A stretch of DNA of 64,000 nt from Ulota crispa (lineage: Eukaryota; Streptophyta; Bryopsida; Orthotrichales; Orthotrichaceae). The stretch covers positions 7,254,817 through 7,318,816 of the forward strand of contig OY987249.1 in the NCBI GenBank assembly GCA_963920765.1. Reading direction: 5' to 3'. Under the pieces are notes generated by a model, which made no database searches, had not been told where the DNA came from, and saw nothing but the letters and a program-made list of their open reading frames with translations. Below are positions 34,640 to 46,376 of the stretch, piece after piece. Within the stretch, counting starts at the first letter, position 1. Each line of letters opens with the position of its first letter. Made by a program: the position numbers and the translations under genes.

Positions 34640-35045
34640 CTTGCACTCATAACTCAAGCTTGCACCAAGTCAAGAAATAAATGAATTTATAAGGCACACT
34701 AATAAAGTAGTTTGTAGCAATTTAGGTTAGTTTAATGTAATGTGGATTACATTTTTTACATTTTATCTCACATAATGTATATAAAGTGACCAAAATTTTG
34801 AGATTTTGCTAGCGTAAATTTCAACTTGAATGTGTTTGAAGGACAATGCATCACCTTATCTACATTACCAAGTCTTTACATAAAGGGCAACAAAAGGTTG
34901 TGGCCAAAATCCCACTTAAAAAATAAGGGCAAGAAGCATGCCACATTTTTACACTAATTAGATGTAATCTACTCAAATTAATATGAAAAGGTCTTGCATT
35001 ATTTAAGATCTTGCACTAATTGAAATAAGATGTGTAGCAATGATT
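34640..35045. mobile_element. Interspersed repeat family E copy
   Basis: It matches the copy in CNNM intron 11 (21,465-21,850) over most of its length, with about 25-30 percent difference by eye. Ends undefined. Confidence 0.5.
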
Positions 35046-35558
35046 GTTTCTATGTCAATAGCCACCCTCAACTAGGTTCATTGTACATTCACTTTAGAAT
35101 TTTGTCTTATTGCTTTTGTTATTCAAATCATGACAAAAATATATAAAAATAAAAAAATAAAAAAACATGATATCAAATTGCTCAAAAAGTAATATAGCAA
35201 TAGCTCTTTGATTTTGGGGCTCTTTGATTTTTGTTAGTTTAACAAAACAATACAAAGGAAGAATATAATTCAATAGTAAGGTATCACTTTGACATGGTGG
35301 AAGTCATTGATTTGACCTTTGTTATCCCTAGCTAGAATGAAACTTATTTTAAGGGTTTCTATCTATTGTTTTGTAATAGAAAGAGACTTAACATTAAAAG
35401 GTAGCCATGGATACACTAAAAATGAGCTCTAGGCTAATTCAAAGCAAATGAGTCCAAGCCATTCCTTGGAACAAAAATCTATAATGAAATATCTTAGTCC
35501 ACATAAAAAAAGCAGTAAGTAGTTTACAGAGGAATTTTGAGAAGAGGGTGATCATTGT
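35046..35558. other. Intergenic; nothing recognised
   Basis: AT-rich, no supported feature. Confidence 0.4.
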
Positions 35559-35853
35559 TTAACCCTTGAACGGCCCATCAGCCATCTGTGGTCGTATGTA
35601 CGACCATATGTACAGCCATATTTGAGTTGCTCTGAGGGCTTTCCAAAAAAAATTATGCACCCACCACTGTACAACTCTTCATATATATGGTTGTAACACT
35701 TAATTTCCAAAAAAAATTATGCACCCACCACTGTACAACTCTTCATATATATGGTTGTAACACTTAATTTCTAACTAGTTCAAACTTTTGAATATTGGTT
35801 GCGACCATATTTGGTACCGTATCTCTATACCCCAAGTACCCTTCAGGGGTTAA
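35559..35853 (+). mobile_element. TTAA-flanked MITE (287-bp core) with internal duplication
   Basis: TTAA CCCTTGAACGGCCC opens and CCCTTCAGGGG TTAA closes. A perfect direct duplication of about 64 bp inside (both halves contain CCAAAAAAAATTATGCACCC) accounts for its extra length against the copies at 10,449 and 36,250. Confidence 0.8.
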
Positions 35854-36081
35854 AATGAACATTGGCTACATGTCTAAAGCATGCGAGTTGGGCAAGAAGC
35901 ATTCTTCAATGGTGTTTTTAATGGCGTACATGTATATAACACATAAATAATTGCCCTTGGGAGGATTACAATAGTTGCAAATAGTTGTTAATGATCCATA
36001 AGCTGAGGCGCAAAAAGAAGAATCCGCCTAATTACGTGGAAAATGGACATTAATCAACATTATTTTCTTAATAATGTGACC

Positions 36082-36235
36082 AAGGATGTGATTACCAGAA
36101 ATGAAGGATGTGATTACCAGAAATGAAGGATGTGATTACCAGAAATGAAGGATGTGATTACCAGAAATGAAGGATGTGATTACCAGAAATGAAGGATGTG
36201 ATTACCAGAAATGAAGGATGTGATTACCAGAAATG
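36082..36235. repeat. 22-bp tandem repeat, exactly 7 copies
   Basis: Seven identical units AAGGATGTGATTACCAGAAA+TG. No differences between units were seen, so the expansion is recent. Confidence 0.95.
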
Positions 36236-36249
36236 AAGCAAGTTGTTCC

Positions 36250-36481
36250 TTAGCCCGGGAACGTCACAAAAGTCCTTTGCAGCCGTATGTATGGCCATAT
36301 GTACAGACGTATTTGAATTGTTTTGAGGGCTTTCTAAACTTTTTTATGCATCTATCATCATATAATTCTTCAATATGTATGGTTGTAACATTTAATTTTC
36401 ATCTGATTCAAACTTCTAAATATTGGTTGCAATCATATTTGGTACCGTAGCTCTAGAACCCAAGGGCCCTTCACGAGTTAA
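36250..36481 (+). mobile_element. TTAA-type MITE, left end decayed
   Basis: It starts near CCTTAGCCCGGGAACG and ends GGGCCCTTCACGAG TTAA. The interior (GTATGGCCATATGTACAG, TTGGTACCGTA) places it with the 10,449 and 35,559 copies. It shares its right TTAA with the following element. Confidence 0.6.
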
Positions 36482-36994
36482 TCAGCAAAAGCTCAATTGA
36501 TCATATTTTGGTCAACGCCCTTTTTTGTGGGATGCTTGGGAAGCAAAAAAAAACAAAAAAAATTCAAATAGGAAAGCAAGTCTACATTCCAACCCAATTT
36601 GAATCATGTCAATCCAATTCTACCATAGAGAATTTTCAAAAAACAAACGTCTCAACATCTGCTAGTGTATAAAATTTACTATTTTGGGAAATCAATGATG
36701 TTTTCTCCTTTGAAAAAAAATCCCTTCTGAATCTTAGAATAGAATGTCTATTTTTTTAACCAATCATACCAAATTTTTAATTATGTGAATAAAATTTGTA
36801 ACTTTGATGAATATACTAAAATGATAAATGCTTCTAAATTCATTAAACAAAAGTGCAAAATCTTTTTTGAATGTTTGACCATATGAGTAATTACTAAACA
36901 TCATGATTCTTGTTCTTGTTTCGAAGTATACTTCATCGAAGTTACAAAAATATCATTTTATGATGCCCTTACCCCTTGGGCATTTAGGCGTTAA
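36478..36994. mobile_element. TTAA-flanked element (about 509 bp)
   Basis: It opens with TTAA (shared with the previous MITE) and closes CATTTAGGCG TTAA. The interior parallels 28,840-29,370 block by block, giving two copies of one subfamily with decayed ends. Confidence 0.5.
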
Positions 36995-37763
36995 GTTTTC
37001 CACAACCCCCAAAGATTGTTTCCAAAATTCAAGAGCTAATCGAGGATATCCATCAAAATTAAGGTTTTTTTTTTTTTCAGTTTCTAAGAAGTGCAAAAAT
37101 GATAACTTAAAATGTTAAAATGTTATAGTGGTACTCCAAATGTCAACATTCTTCCACATATTGGATAGAAAATATCACATTAGTACATATTACATGTCTA
37201 TAATTTAATTTTCATCCACAATTTGGCAATTTCATCCAGGTATTTTTTAAAAAAATTGAAGCATTTTGGCGATCTCATCCAAGTTTTTTGGCACTTTTTT
37301 GAAATTTATCCAGACTATGTTTTTCTGGGTGCTATCTGGCACCACAAAGCCAGAAATAAAGCCTGATCAAAATATGGCAAAATGCAAGGGTATCCATCAA
37401 GTTTTTCCAAGCAAAATCAGAGGTTGTGATATTACAGAGGTCGAACCATCAAGGTGATAATAAAGAGGTCAGAGCAAAGTCGGGCTAGCACTCCAATCAG
37501 GCAGACTCACCATCACTGCCCACCTTCCGACACTTCCACACTGCAATTTGCGATCGTCGTTCCGACATTTTGGTGCCACAAATTCAATAGAGTTTCTCCG
37601 TTTTGCAGTTGCGGTAGCCGTTTTTACAGCTTCTCTTGCAGGTCGTTCAATCGAGGTGCTGCTGCGATCGACTAACTATAAACAGACACAGACGAAGAAG
37701 AAAGAGAGAAACATTTAGGGTTTGCGGAACTTGTCGGGTCGATTTGTGCGGACGCGAGCAACC
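36995..37763 (+). promoter_or_regulatory. Intergenic DNA and promoter/leader of the Bet1-type gene
   Basis: 37,440-37,763 is richer in GC than the DNA before it and precedes the start codon. A telobox TAGGGTTT lies at 37,716-37,723, 41 bp upstream of the ATG, a placement typical of plant housekeeping genes. The stretch before 37,440 shows nothing specific. Confidence 0.5.
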
Positions 37764-39941
37764 ATGAATCCGCGAAGGTTAGACAGAAATCTGACCTACT
37801 TTTGTTATTTTTTTTCGTATTGCCGATTCTGTTACTGGATCTGGAAACGAAAGGCACTGCAATGCTAGGGTTTGTGTGTTTTCGTATGTTTCTGATATCT
37901 GGACAGGGACTACAGGGCCAATCGGAGTCAGCTTCTGGAGATGGAAGAAGGAGGCCTTCGAACATCGGCACCTCATGCGTCCAGCGCCGAAATCGCGGAG
38001 CAGGAGAATGAGCGAGGCTTAGGAGAGCTCCACGATCGTGTGAATATTCTCAAGAGGGTAAGGAGTAACACATTACCTTCTTATTACAATAATTATCAGA
38101 TCTCTTTTTAACAAGAAGCTTGTGCTACTCTATTGATCAAGTTGTTGTTTTCAGGCGTCGGCTTCGGAAACCAAAGGCTAGGATGTACTCCCTCTGTCCC
38201 TCTAAAAGCTTCCTTGTGAAGGATTAACGATGTTTTTAGTCTTTGTGCTAGTGACACATGCATTCTAGAATCAATATACCAGCTACCAAATGTATGCAAA
38301 ATCTCCAGTTTTTATGTTGTTGTATGGGCACCCAAATTCCATGCAAAAAGTACCATATTTGTGCATGTTGTCAGCTCCTCATTGTTGATGATTTAAAGGT
38401 TAGTAGCAACAATGGTACCTCACATGGGCAAGGGCAAGCTTGCTAGGGGAGGAATGCTCCCTAATCTCTTAACTTGTCCCCATGAGATCATGGAACATGA
38501 CAAACGCTTTCTTAGCATTTGAAATCAACAAAATGGAGCTTTTTGATGGTACAAGATATGTGCGTGATTTGGACGTTTTTAGATGGACAGAGGGAGTACT
38601 CTATAAGACCTGGAGGTCTAAACCTAGTGTCTTCGCCTGATTCAGGAGGCTCGTCAATTGTCGTCATGAATCTCAAACCCTACTCACTCCGCTTTTTAGG
38701 GTTTGTGATAAAAGCCGAATGGCTGGGCAGGTCGTCTTGAAGGTTTAGTAACATGTTTACGAAACAGTTGTCCACCCTGGAGGTTTGCTTTCATTGATAT
38801 TGCTTGTATTTCATTAGCTAGAGTTATCTACACTTTTATTTATGCACTTGCGTTCTCTACACACTCTAGACATGACTTTGTCGCTTTTCATACCCTTTTC
38901 TATTTAACGCTTTGCGTCTGCATGGCGAGCTCTCTACATTACCCCTGTCTTGAGTAAAATGTCATGCATGAAACAAGTCCATTATAGAATCTGAATTCAG
39001 GTTTTGTTCTTTAAGTGGATTATGCCTCTTCATCTTTCAGTTGTTGTAGTTTGATACTACTTTGACAAGGAGAATTAGGAACAGATAAAACTGAAAGAAT
39101 TAATGTTATAGACGTCGTTCTTGTCTCCGTGGTTTGCTGAATTGGACTGAGGCGTGGAAGTTGATGTTGCGTTCAGTTGACAGGGGACATACACGAAGAG
39201 GTGGAGGGTCATAATAAGCTGCTGGAGGGCATGGTAATTCAGTCTATCCTTCTGTGCTATTTTGAATTTCATTTTAATCAATGGTATGAAATCGTAGAAA
39301 GATACGATGTCTAATGAGAATGAAACACGAGTGTTGAGACTCATTGATCCAAGGAATTCATTTCGAGCATAATTTGCATCATGTGGTTATTGGAATATTG
39401 GCATTCGGGGTTTGTTGAACACGATCTTGCAATTTTCCAGTTTGAAAATATTATATTGAGAATCGTGTACTGAAGGTTTCTTATTCAAAGTGTATATTCC
39501 TGTTTAGGCTTAGCGGCTTGTTGTTTAGAATGATCTTTATTCGTGTTACTGGAATCAAAGCAGCAAGCATGATTTATATTATGTTCCTTTGCAGGGAAAT
39601 GCCATGGATGCATCGAGGTCTTTGATGGCTGGAACTATGGACCGCTTCACAAGAGTAAGGACAAATGCAACTCTGAAACTCTTCCAATACTAATTACCTT
39701 ATCATGACATAGCAGGTCAACGAGTTATAGAGATACCTGTTTGATAACTTCCATTAGAAGAATACTTTGCAGACTTGATTGATCCCTTTGGGTTTTCTAG
39801 CAATTGCTATGGTTTAACTTCATGTGAAAAACACCGTTGTTTGTTGTGCAGGTTTTTGAGACCAAATCATCTCGCAATATCGCAAAAATTGTTGCATCCT
39901 GTGTGGTGATCTTCCTCCTTGTCTATTATTTGGCAAGATGA
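37764..39941 (+). CDS. BET1: Bet1-type Qc-SNARE (123 aa, 5 exons)
   Basis: Exons: 37764-37777, 37907-38057, 39177-39233, 39595-39654 and 39852-39941. All introns are GT-AG and phases match. The protein starts MNPRRDYRANRSQLLEMEEG, has a SNARE coiled-coil motif of about 60 residues (about 35-95; core glutamine expected in the VEGHNKLLEGM stretch), then MDRFTRVFETKSSRNI and a C-terminal membrane anchor (VASCVVIFLLVYYLAR). It is collinear with Arabidopsis BET11/BET12 at nearly the same length (about 122 aa), including the conserved LxGDIHEEV and GTMDRF motifs. Bet1 proteins act in membrane fusion between ER and Golgi as one of four SNARE helices. Exon 1 carries only 14 coding bases. A Stowaway-like MITE sits in intron 2. 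Whether it is closer to BET11 or BET12 cannot be settled by eye. Confidence 0.94.
38186..38598. mobile_element. Stowaway-like (Tc1/mariner) MITE in BET1 intron 2
   Basis: TA duplications flank a 409-bp element whose ends are CTCCCTCTGTCC and GGACAGAGGGAG. This is the classic plant Stowaway end (CTCCCTCCGT type) with TA target site. The interior has no transposase. Confidence 0.92.
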
Positions 39942-41704
39942 GCCAAGTTGCGGCCAATTCTGGATATCCTGTAATCTATACTGCTGCATGTAGTGGTTCT
40001 TCTCTGATCCTTGCTGCCTTCTGTACATGTGAGATAGGCATTAGTCACGAAGATAAAAGGTCAATTTTCTGTCCGGATGGGCTTTTAGCCGTACTGTAGT
40101 AATCTGACTGTTAGCTCTGTTCCAATTTCAAGGAAGTACAAGAAGAGATCCACTCTTTGAAGCTTTATCTTTCTGTAAGGCTGCGAGTATTGTACTTTTT
40201 TTGAATGTGTAGAGCTTCCTGATTTGGGCTAGTTTGTACAATTGTCCCGGAGCAAGAATCTCAGCATCTTGTGGGGTTTCTTTCTTCAGGCCTGATGCTT
40301 TGAAGAGCCCCTACTGATAAAGGCCATTGATCCTGGCTTCAGGTTGCTCTTCAAAAATCCTCGTAAAATTCTTCAGAACGGAGTGATTAGGGTTTCTGAT
40401 TAGACAAAGCAAATCGTCTTGATTAAGGTCTGATAAGTATTTTACAGAAAAGAATGGGTGCCCTTTATCTCATTGATTTTTGCTTTTTTATAGATATGCC
40501 TAGGCCTCATTCTAATTTGAGAACCTTGTTGCCTTCCATGGAATGTTGGGTTTGCTTGATGACTTTGCTATACTACTCACAATTGGTTCATAATCTGTGT
40601 TTAGTACGTTTAATTGAAGGCATTTCTTCAAGTACTAAATGGTCCTCGTATGAATACAGTCAACACTTTTGGTAGACAACATCCTTTTGGGGTTAGGGTA
40701 TATTTTTATGTGATACTAAAATAACGTGTTTAAGTTCAAATTATAGCGTTTTAGAAGTCAATTTATTTTGCAGGTAAATATATACTTTTTTAAGTCAAAG
40801 TTTGCTTGCTAAATTTAAGGTAGATTAATCCGTGGCTGAGCAGATTTTCTTGAGACTCAAATTCCTTACTGAATTTACTTGAGCACCGTTGGACATAGGT
40901 AGTTGTCATACCAAAAGGCTTCATAATACCAAAATCACCTTTGTAAACAAGAATACTTTTAACTAGTATTACTAATTTTCATGTTTTGCATTTCGTACAA
41001 GAGTGGGTTAAAATTCTTCAACATAATACTATTTGGAAGTAGTTTGGATGTACATTCAAGCTTCTTGTTGCTGCAAGCTAGCTTTAGTGTTTGTGGACTT
41101 TCTTGTCATGATGATTTGTGATACTCCGTAATAGATAAAATTATTATGAACCACAACAGTTGTGAACCCACAGTAGTTATTCACCTAAGTATATGATGAT
41201 TTGTTGTAGCAAGTGCACAAACCATCTAGTAATTTCTCCATCTCCATCAACGTGTAGGAAGATATCTATCAAGTGCACAATGTAAAATCAAGTACATGTA
41301 AGTACACATCTCTTGAAATCTCACATCTATAATTGTATCATATGTTATAATTGTATCACATGTTACATATTAATATGATGCATCCAGAGGGTACTTGAAG
41401 CAAACTTTCATAGTGCATCAGAATTTACTACTATGATATAAAAAAACTGATTTTGAAATATGGAGATTCTTGATGTTCTTGTGCTTCTTGCACGAAACTT
41501 GCAATAACACCATTTTCAATTTCCAATTTTATTGTTATCTAGCACGTTCCCATGCATGCCTTTGTAACTCCTTTGTTATTTCCAAATCTCTCCTATTCAA
41601 AACCAATATGGAAGTTAGCCTTTAAAGGTGAATTTCATATTTATCAAAAAATGAATAAACCTAAAAATAGTAAATAATTTTATAATGTAATTTTGTTTGT
41701 CGGT
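39942..41704. other. 3' UTR of BET1 gene and intergenic DNA
   Basis: About the first 300-450 bp are of mixed composition and are probably transcribed as the 3' UTR. From about 40,450 onward the sequence is AT-rich with no recognised feature. Confidence 0.45.
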
Positions 41705-42011
41705 ACACCAAATAGTGCATTTAAGTTGCCTTAACAATTAGGTTGCCTTACCTTGGCAAAGTTACCTCTCATGGCCCACTTGGAGGTGCATACAACTCTC
41801 TTTATGCGACAATAATTCATGATTTTGACTAAAGTTCCAGTTTTTTTGTTCCTTGTCTTTGGCGCTTTCAATTGTGCCCAACTTCTACTTGCTTCCTCCA
41901 TTGTTTATCATTGTAAGTAATGGGAAAAGTTATTGTAATTCTGGTAAAATTTTAAATAGTAAGAAATGTCAAGAAATTAGTCCGGGGCAACCTAAGTGTA
42001 CTATTTGGTGT
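41705..42011 (-). mobile_element. MITE family A copy 5 (first of an array)
   Basis: It runs from ACACCAAATAGTGCATTTAA to GGCAACCTAAGTGTACTATT-type sequence, both being the family A terminal repeat. It directly abuts copy 6. Confidence 0.8.
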
Positions 42012-42300
42012 ACACTGAATATTGTGTTTAGGTTGCCCCACACTAATTTCTTGACATTTTACACTATATAGTTATTTATTGATGTTATAGTAACTTTCAT
42101 TGGTAATTACTACAATTTTTTTTTAAGGCCTATCAACAACAACAAAGCTGTGGGAAAATAAAATAGTGGTTTCCAAGTCATAAAACTTGTGAAATCCACA
42201 TATGTAGAGAGTTGCATGCACCTCCAAGTGGTCAAGTGACTAATCATAAGATAAATTTTTAGGGTAGATTGTCAAGGCAACCTAATTGCAATATTCAATG
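42011..42300 (+). mobile_element. MITE family A copy 6 (middle of array)
   Basis: TACACTGAATATTGTGTTTA opens and GGCAACCTAATTGCAATATT closes. It is inverted relative to the copies on both sides. Confidence 0.8.
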
Positions 42301-42615
42301 CACCAAATAGTGCATTTAGGTTGCCTCAACAATTAGGTTGCCTCAACAATTAGGTTGCCTTATCTTGGAAAGTTACCTCATGACCCACCACTTGACTACC
42401 TGGAAGTGCATGCAACTCTTTACATATTTAGATTTCATTAAGTTTACAACTTGGATATCGCTAGTTTGTCTTTCTATAGCTTTGTAGTATTTGCCAAGTC
42501 TTTTAAAAATAACTTATTACAATAATTATTGCTAAAAATTATTGTAGCAACAATAGGTATTTAAATAGTGCGGAATGTCAAGAAATTAGTGAGAGGCAAC
42601 CTAAATGCACTATTA
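42301..42615 (-). mobile_element. MITE family A copy 7 (last of array)
   Basis: It opens CACCAAATAGTGCATTTAGG, with a 17-base local duplication of CAACAATTAGGTTGCCT near 42,330-42,360, and closes GGCAACCTAAATGCACTATT. Its final bases (TTTGGTGTAG) are displaced to 42,941 by the next element. Confidence 0.8.
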
Positions 42616-42938
42616 GGGGGCTTCAAACATGAAATCTGGCCCTCAAACTTCTCACCTCACAGGATCTCCGGCACCAGTGAATTGTTTTCGTTCCCTCGCA
42701 CGCGCAAAGTCTGAGACACCCGTGAGTTTGCGAAAATTTGTGTGAGAGAAGTTTCGAGGTTTGAAGACGCACGTGAATGAGCCGCGAGAAGCCACGAAGA
42801 TGAGTTTTTGAAGTTCACTCTGCACGTGGATCACATTAGGAGTGAAGTCCAGAGATGAGTCACATCATGAATCACTAATGAATTCACAAAGGTGAATTGC
42901 TACGTGAGTTACCTGAAAAAGTTTAAGTTTGAAGCCCC
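42616..42938. mobile_element. Inverted-end element inserted in family A copy 7
   Basis: Ends GGGGGCTTCAAAC and GTTTGAAGCCCC. The G-rich start with GGCTTCA resembles the Harbinger-like MITE at 10,859. It splits the terminal repeat of MITE A copy 7, so it is the younger insertion. It is unusually GC-rich and carries ACGTG cores at 42,771, 42,824 and 42,902. Confidence 0.65.
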
Positions 42939-43682
42939 TATTTGGTGTAGTGAATTTTGCAATTAATAGGTCATCGTGGAAGTTTGCTCTTGTGCGCATG
43001 GCACGTAAATAATCAAAAACTACGCCCACAAATGGATCAGCCTTATGATTGGTACTATTATTAGCATTATAAATATCATGAGGATTTACTTGGACTGGTA
43101 TTGGGGCACAAGATTTCACTGCATTGGGGAACACTGCTCAACGGATGGCATCTGCAAAGCAATCATGAGTCCATGACAAAGCTCATGTGTGCGTCCGCCA
43201 CGTGCCCTGCTCACGTGACTCACATCTGGCACCAGAACAGAGAGAACACTCTCTTCCCATTTGCCACGAGGAACACTTCCTCACCCTCTTTTAATATTTG
43301 TAATCTTATTTATTTACTGTTCTTGCCCTCTAAGGGAATTTCAAATGAGTTTTGTAATGCCATAGGACGCAAGGCAATATAATTTGGCGTTTTTTGCACA
43401 TTGTCAAAATATGTTTAGAGCGAAATACAAGTATTTCTCCATTAGAGGGGGTAGGGCGAAAGGTGATCAAAATTTTGAGGAGGCGAGGGAGAGGCAAAAG
43501 TAGGGAAATGGAAGGCGAAAAGTCATTTGAAACTTGGGAGGAGGGAGAGGGAAAGGTAGGGAAAGGAGGTTAAAAAAAGAAGGCATAAAGAAGAACAAGC
43601 TAGATAAGGTAAATAGTAAAAAGAGAGAGAAAAACAACAAGTGAGACAATGCAAAGCGTGGGCAACACACTTTTGTTAGTAA
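42939..43682. other. Intergenic; promoter-like patch, no gene called
   Basis: 43,100-43,290 has two full G-boxes (CACGTG at 43,199 and 43,212) and mixed composition like a promoter or leader, but no convincing exon follows. 43,480-43,640 is a purine-rich (GGGAGAGG/AAAGAAG) stretch. Confidence 0.4.
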
Positions 43683-44583
43683 CCCTAAAGGATCAAGCCA
43701 TTTTTTCTGCGAAAAACACAAAAAACTGCCATTTTTGGAGAAGCAAGTACAATGGTAAGAAAAAAAAAATTTACAAGAATTCAGCCATAAGATCTTACAA
43801 TAGACTACAAGAGGTACACGTGGTAAAAAAATCAGCTCAATCTACACAAAAATGAGTGAGATATTTACATCTGAATTGCAGAAAAACGTTTTTTTTGTTA
43901 CTGCTCAAAAATTTCAGAAGGCTTTGACCACTCTTAGATCAAAAAATTACTCAACACAAAGTTGAAGTTTATTTTTCTCATGTAGGAGACCAAGTTAGGT
44001 ATGTGTGGGAGAATTTTCAAATCAATTGGAACTATACAACACATGGGAAAAAATAGTAAGTAAAAAGAAGTAGAGAATGAGTCAAAACACTAAATTGTTA
44101 AGAATTTAATTACTGAAATAAAAAATGCAAATCCCAACGGTCATAATGTTGTGATGAACAATCTACATCCTTAGGTTTTGTTCTTTTTTCAAAATAATGA
44201 AAATTGAGTAAAATAAAGGACTATAAAGTTTATTTTAGAGTAGAGAATCTAGAAGTGCTCGCAAACAAAAACTCCGCATATCAAAATTGAATGATTCAAA
44301 GCTCCTGATGTCTAAATAAGTCTAAAGAACCTATTTCAGATTTTTATTTGAAAAAAATGAAATTTTTAAAGAAGTTTTTGGCTACCCAGGGAGTAGCATT
44401 TTTTAGATTTTCATGCATAACTTCTTCAATAAATGTCGGAATGAAGAAAAAATTACATTCCCACGTAGATTTTTGAATTCCTCACCTTCAATATAAGTTT
44501 CAAAAAATCACGCAAAGTAGTTTAGCCATAGGTACATGCCCAAAATCCCAAATGTCCCCTGAACTGACAATGGTCCTTTAGGA
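43683..44583 (-). mobile_element. TTAA-type element, inverted copy of the 26,962 element, ends decayed
   Basis: It begins GTAACCCTAAAGGATCAAGCC and ends near GGTCCTTTAGGAC. The interior matches 26,966-27,895 reversed (for example ACCAAGTTAGGTATGTGTGG, CCCAACGGTCATAATGTTG). TTAA duplications are no longer intact, so it is older than its partner. Confidence 0.65.
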
Positions 44584-45008
44584 CATTTCAAAGGAGATTG
44601 TTGTAGGAAGACCTGCATGTAATTTGAGTATATCCAAAATTTATTTGACGCACTTTAAGAATAGGTATTCATTGCATCAAAGCATTTTCCAAATATAAGA
44701 GTTAAATTAATATTTGTTGAATGAGAAATTGTCTCATAAATTATTGCCACCTCTTTAATAATTTAAATAATCCTATTGGTTTTATGGTTGTTGCCCTATT
44801 CTACTCACAAATCTAGATACCATGCTAGATTTTCTTTCTTTCTAAACTAGGAATCAACATTTTTTAGAGGATGATATTAGGTGCAGTGACTTCATATAAA
44901 CAACATCTATTGGATCATGTAAAAATAAGTTATACATTTGGTGATTGGAGTGGTGTTAGCAAAGTGAATATAGTCTAAGAATATTTCTGAGAGCTTTATT
45001 GATTTCAC

Positions 45009-45414
45009 TTAACCCATTAACACTTGTGGTCGATTGGGAGGTGGGCAATCCTTTGTATGGCCATTTGGGGGAAATTTTAAAACTATTGAATACAAATATC
45101 TACCACAAATCTGATCGTACGTATAGAAGTATCTTGCAGGGTTTAGAGTTATGCATCATGCATTATGCTCACTTTTTAATTGTTATGGCCATCTTTTTGC
45201 ATTTATTGGTATATTTTCAGCCGGGTACTCTTTTCCAACCCTCTAACCACAACCTACCTTAGATTGACCTCATTATTGTCCTAAACTCTTCACTTTCCAA
45301 TACCCTAAACCTGTCCCCTTTGCCACGTCATCAAATTCCTTGACATGCTCTCTCTACAAACTGAAAAAAGTCAAAATTGACTAGGAACTGGTCAACCAGA
45401 CTTTAATGGGTTAA
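45009..45414. mobile_element. TTAA-flanked MITE (398-bp core)
   Basis: TTAA CCCATTAA opens and TTAATGGG TTAA closes, an 8-bp perfect inverted end plus intact TTAA on both sides. It forms a distinct subfamily from the CCCTTAAAGG type. No coding sequence. Confidence 0.7.
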
Positions 45415-46118
45415 CATCAAGTGAAATCGGACTTTAAGTTGGTTTTTGTAAAATGAAAAAAAGTGCACATGATACCTGTACCATATTTCAAAAGCAGCTA
45501 AGTAAGCATTTTGAACATGGTTATCAAGATACAGAGGCCTTCATTGTTTTGGATTTTCTTGGCAAATGAATGTAGATTTCTGTGTATCTAGCACTAGGGT
45601 ACAGGCACACGCTTTCAGCGAGTTGGGCATGTATGGGTAATGCAACATTCAATTTTACAAAAATTTGATATCTCAATTAATTGGTCTAGAATGTAATCTA
45701 GGTGTATTGTACAAAAAATAAATCTCACAATTGGTTTAGAAATTAACCCTCATACACCACCATTTTGGTAAGACCAGAAATACCAATTGTTTCATCACAA
45801 TGCTACTTTTTAATACTTTGCTAGGAGGCGCTTGGCATTTTGTTAAATTTCTAACACATGGTTGGAAGGCGTTTGATGTTTTATATTTGGGGAATGGCTT
45901 ATTGTTTCAACTTCCATCAAAAAATTCTAGAATATTTTAGAAAATGATGTGGTTGCAAGACACTTGGTGTTCTAAATCTTGCGAGTCCTTTGTTGCTTCA
46001 ACTTACGACAAAAAGTTCTAGAAGGTTCTAGAAAAGGGCGTACTCAAAGAAATCCTCCCACTTAGTATAGATAAATATACAATTTTTGGTGTTTCTTCTC
46101 CTCTTGAGAACAAGATCA
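45415..46118. other. Intergenic; nothing recognised
   Basis: AT-rich with short diverged local repeats around CTTGGCATTTTGTT and TTCTAGAA. No supported feature. Confidence 0.4.
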
Positions 46119-46376
46119 AAACACCATATTTGTTAAATTGAGAAAAGAGTACATTTTGGAACTTATGAAGGATTCAGGTGATCACCTAAAACCAAGCTCA
46201 CATAGTTTTTTTGGTACATGTGCCCTCACCTGAGAGGAGGAATTTGCGAGGGAAAAAATCTTAGTGGCTCAGATTGAATCTGATACCTTCAAATCTGGTT
46301 TAAAGTAACTTTTTGGGTTTAAGGTGGAGTACAAAACGGTACCTCTGTTTTTCCCAATTTAACAAATATGGTGTTT
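46119..46376. mobile_element. MITE family B copy 2
   Basis: Ends AACACCATATTTGTTAAATT and AATTTAACAAATATGGTGTT with TCAA on both sides as a likely 4-bp target duplication. The interior (TCACCT(A/T)A, AAATCTGGTTTAAAGTAACT) is shared with copy 1. Confidence 0.8.

Noticed and set aside
37802-38011. Open frame spanning intron 1 and exon 2 of the Bet1 gene
   Set aside because: It is in a different frame from the SNARE protein and crosses the splice acceptor.
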